Below are positions 61,790-64,000 of a DNA stretch of 64,000 nucleotides, piece after piece. Origin of the DNA: an uncultured Paracoccaceae bacterium (GTDB lineage Bacteria > Pseudomonadota > Alphaproteobacteria > Rhodobacterales > Rhodobacteraceae); the NCBI GenBank assembly GCA_937872465.1, contig CALMSR010000029.1, positions 1 through 64,000 on the forward strand. The letters are read 5' to 3'. The notes beneath the pieces are model-generated. The model was not told the origin of the DNA. It was given only the letters and a program-made list of their open reading frames with translations, and did no database searches. The position numbers were made by a program, and so were the translations under genes. Every line of letters starts with the position of its first letter. Positions within the stretch are counted from its first letter, which is position 1.

Positions 61790-62509
61790 TCATACCTGTC
61801 CCGCGGCGGCCAGGACGCGGACGCTCTCGTCGAAATGCCGCGCCATGGCCTCGCATGCGCGCCCCGGATCGCCGGCGGCGATCGCCCGGGCGATGTCGCG
61901 GTGGATGTCGATCATCGCAATCTGCTCCTCGGGCCTCGCCCGGCTGCGCCAGTTGATCGGCCAGGTCTGGCGCGACACGCATTCGAGGGAGCCCACGATC
62001 AGCGCGAAGACCGGGTTCCTCGCCGCCCTGGCGATCGCGCGGTGGAAGCCGAGGTCTTCTTCCATCACCCGTTCCGGCAAGTCGATCTGCCTGCGCATGG
62101 CCTCCGCATGGGCGCCGATTTCCTCCGCCTCCGCATCGCTTCGGTGGAGCGCCGCCAGGGCCGCGGTCCGCGTCTCGATCGTCCGGCGCACGTCGTAGAC
62201 CTGCAGGATGGTGATCTGGTCGGTGTGAAGCCCGTGGGCGATCACCGAGGACATCGCCCCGTAGTCGAGCTCGGCCACGAGCGCGCGCCGTCCGGCCCGG
62301 AGGTCGATGAGCCGGAGCGCGGATAGCGCGCGCAGGGCCTCGCGGACCACCGACCGCGAGACGGCCAGCGACCGCGACAGGTCGGCCTCGCTGGGCAGGC
62401 GGTCGCCGGGTCCCAGGCCATGCCTGCGGATATGGTCGGAGATCGCGCCCACGGCCGCACTCACCAGCCCGCCATCGCCGGAGTCGATCGTCTCGCCGGA
62501 GCGACCCAT
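61790..62509 (-). CDS. GntR-family regulator, FCD (FadR) subgroup
   Basis: 239 residues. The winged helix-turn-helix is DHIRRHGLGPGDRLPSEADLSRSLAVSRSVVREALRALSALRLIDLRAGRRALVAE (about 20-75). The C-terminal FCD effector domain carries the metal/ligand histidine pattern (EEDLGFHRAIARAA; IDIHRDIARAIAAGD; AMARHFDESVRVL). Such regulators bind a sugar acid or its keto form and release the operator. I take the ATG at 62509 because the upstream frame runs through the operator. It is the first gene of the operon with the dehydratase, and a perfect palindrome lies 24 nt before its start. Confidence 0.9.
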   Translation of the reverse strand: MGRSGETIDSGDGGLVSAAVGAISDHIRRHGLGPGDRLPSEADLSRSLAVSRSVVREALRALSALRLIDLRAGRRALVAELDYGAMSSVIAHGLHTDQITILQVYDVRRTIETRTAALAALHRSDAEAEEIGAHAEAMRRQIDLPERVMEEDLGFHRAIARAARNPVFALIVGSLECVSRQTWPINWRSRARPEEQIAMIDIHRDIARAIAAGDPGRACEAMARHFDESVRVLAAAGQV

Positions 62510-62925
62510 CGCGGTGTTTGTCCCCAGAATGTAAAAACCTGTCTGACAGGTTTTCCGATAACTGCTGATAGGATTGCCTCGGCCGCGTGTCAATGGGGAT
62601 GGGGGCGTGCCATCACGGCTTTGTCAGGTCCCGGGCCCGATCCGGCGACCGTCGGGATGTAACGCATCGCAGATCCCTCGCGAAGGGACGGGCGGCAGGG
62701 TGACGCAGCGCCGGCGCTCGCATGGCGCGCGATCACCCCCGCGACAGGCGGATGAGGATGGATTCCGGATTACACCGATCGCCGCGCGGGTCTCCGGGCC
62801 TCCCTCCCGCCCGGATCCCGCCAGATCGCCAGAGGTCATGCGCCGCATGGCGAAGCTGGCGGCCCCGCCCGCAACCGGGCCGGGTTCTCTGAGAAGATGT
62901 GCCGGAGGGATGAAAGGATGCTGGC
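62510..62925. other. Divergent intergenic region, GntR operon and TTC38 gene
   Basis: 416 nt. Besides the operator palindrome at 62534-62554 I see no further element. The right part is G/C-rich with no supported gene, and presumably holds the promoter of the TTC38-like gene. Confidence 0.5.
62534..62554. promoter_or_regulatory. Operator palindrome for the GntR regulator
   Basis: AAAACCTGTC-T-GACAGGTTTT is a 10-bp perfect inverted repeat around a single T. Its core TGTCTGACA fits the TNGTNNNACNA pattern of FCD-type GntR regulators. It lies between the GntR start and its upstream promoter space, so autorepression of the operon is the natural reading. Confidence 0.75.
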
Positions 62926-64000
62926 GTGACGTTCCAGGATGAATTCGGGCTCGAGGTTTCGGGTGGCGCGGCGGGGTCGGAACTGCACTGGAACGCCCTC
63001 GTGCGCGGCTTCCTCGCGCATTCCGCCAGGACGCCGGAGCATCTCGAAGCGCTGCTGGCCGCCGATCCGGAGATGCCGCTGGCGCAGGCCTGTCGCGGGC
63101 TGTTCTGCCTCCTGCTCGGAAGGCGCGAGCTCCATGCCACGGCGCGGGAGGCGCTCGCCGCCGCCCGCCGAGGTGCGGCCCGGTCCGGGGTCGAACGGCG
63201 GGAGGCGATCTATGTCGAGGCGCTCGCGGCCTGGCTCGACGGCCGGCCGAGCGTGACCGTCGCGCACATGGAGGCGATCCTCGACGGCTGGCCGCAGGAT
63301 GCGCTGGCGATGAAGTTCAGCCAGGCCGTCCGCTTCATTCTCGGCGATCGCTTGGGCATGCTCGCCTCGGCCGAGCGCGTTCTTCCCGCCTATGGCGCGG
63401 CCCATCCCGCCCGCGGCTATCTCTTCGGCTGCCAGGCCTTCGCGCTCGAGGAGGCGGGCCGCTACGACGAGGCCGAGCGCCGCGGCCGGCAGGCGCTGGA
63501 GATCGCGCCCGACGATGCCTGGGGGCTGCATGCCGTGGCGCATATCTTCGACATGACCGCCCGCACCCGGGAGGGGATCGCCTATCTGGACGGCAACCGG
63601 GAGGCATGGGCGCATTGCAACAACTTCCGATTTCATGTCTGGTGGCATCTCGCCCTGATGCATCTGGACCGCGGCGAGATCGACCGGGTCCTCGCGCTCT
63701 ATGACGACGAGATCCGGCGTGACCACACCGACGACTATCGCGACATCGCCAATGCCTCCTCGCTGCTGCTGCGGCTCGAGCTCGAGGGCATCGCGGTCGG
63801 CGACCGCTGGGAGGAGCTCGCGGGCCTGGCGGAGGCGCGCGTCGGGGACGGATGCCTCGCCTTCGCCGATCTCCACTACATGCTGGCGCTCTGTGGCGGC
63901 GGCCGTGGCGCGGCGATGCAGCGGCTGGTCCGGCGCATGAATGTCGATGCCCTGCAGAACCGCGGCGAGAGCGATCGCGTGATGCGGAGGCCGGGGCTCG
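62926..64000 (+). CDS. TTC38-like tetratricopeptide repeat protein, 3'-truncated by the window
   Basis: 358 residues are visible and the frame is still open at the end of the window, against roughly 430-470 residues in the family. The chain reads TFQDEFGLEVSGGAAGSELHW..., then TPR-like helices including AAHPARGYLFGCQAFALEEAGRYDEAERRGRQALEIAPDDAWGLHAVAHIFDMTAR and CNNFRFHVWWHLALMHLDRGEIDRVLALYDDEIRRDHTDDYRDIANASSLLLRLELEG. These are the conserved blocks of TTC38 homologues (HAVAH...; WW-LAL-HL--G). Function in bacteria is unknown; TPR folds mediate protein contacts. The start is the GTG at 62926, with AAAGGA 7 nt upstream. It is divergent from the GntR operon. Confidence 0.82.
   Translation, partial: MTFQDEFGLEVSGGAAGSELHWNALVRGFLAHSARTPEHLEALLAADPEMPLAQACRGLFCLLLGRRELHATAREALAAARRGAARSGVERREAIYVEALAAWLDGRPSVTVAHMEAILDGWPQDALAMKFSQAVRFILGDRLGMLASAERVLPAYGAAHPARGYLFGCQAFALEEAGRYDEAERRGRQALEIAPDDAWGLHAVAHIFDMTARTREGIAYLDGNREAWAHCNNFRFHVWWHLALMHLDRGEIDRVLALYDDEIRRDHTDDYRDIANASSLLLRLELEGIAVGDRWEELAGLAEARVGDGCLAFADLHYMLALCGGGRGAAMQRLVRRMNVDALQNRGESDRVMRRPGL

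Overview
The window is about 70% GC and gene-dense. It looks like an alphaproteobacterium of the Rhodobacterales type. The signs are a ccoNOQP-ccoGHIS cluster next to fnrL and a hemN/hemZ gene, an NdvA/ChvA-type glucan exporter, a hisC-tyrC pair, UbiG, SelO, and many 1-4 nt start/stop overlaps. It appears to be a contig beginning: the first ~80 bases are G-rich and probably unreliable, and ilvD is cut at its 5' end. The last gene, a TTC38-like protein, runs off the right edge.

Layout. 0-8 kb is housekeeping: ilvD, a lipoprotein and a FadH-type flavoprotein in one overlapping operon, then a META-domain protein, a proline iminopeptidase, ubiG and a sulfotransferase. 8.2-22.9 kb is a divergent catabolic locus. 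A peptide/opine-type ABC importer with two paralogous Tat-exported binding proteins is on the minus strand. On the plus strand are a BKACE enzyme, a carnitine dehydrogenase-thioesterase fusion, an SDR, an acyl-CoA dehydrogenase, an ADP-forming-type acyl-CoA ligase and a CaiD-like hydratase. Together they read as import of gamma-butyrobetaine/carnitine and conversion to glycine betaine plus acetoacetate. 23-34 kb holds OsmC, an EnvZ-like kinase, a metallo-beta-lactamase (MBL) fold hydrolase, ndvA, selO, a three-repeat periplasmic protein, a DUF533 protein, tyrC and hisC, punctuated by decayed transposase fragments (IS5, IS481, IS66).

34-48 kb is an accessory region with scars of mobile DNA. 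It has a Dyp peroxidase with a small partner; a tight operon of tyrosinase, a DUF2182 membrane protein, a subtilisin-like protease without a signal peptide and a ComEC-type MBL hydrolase; and a secreted M64-like metallopeptidase with FG-GAP-like repeats. It ends in an IS21/IS256 junction and a broken tyrosine recombinase lying against the 3' end of tRNA-Asp(GTC), the classic footprint of an integrated element.

48.6-60.4 kb is kynureninase, then the whole microaerobic respiration block: structural genes ccoNOQP, assembly/copper genes ccoGHIS, the oxygen sensor fnrL, and oxygen-independent haem synthesis (hemN). A perfect FNR box lies in the fnrL-hemN gap and a 9/10 box lies upstream of ccoN, so FnrL plausibly controls its own gene, hemN and the oxidase. 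60.5-62.6 kb is a GntR regulator with a perfect palindromic operator, in an operon with an enolase-superfamily sugar-acid dehydratase.

Gene assignments come from reading the translated sequences and recalling family motifs; no database search was run.
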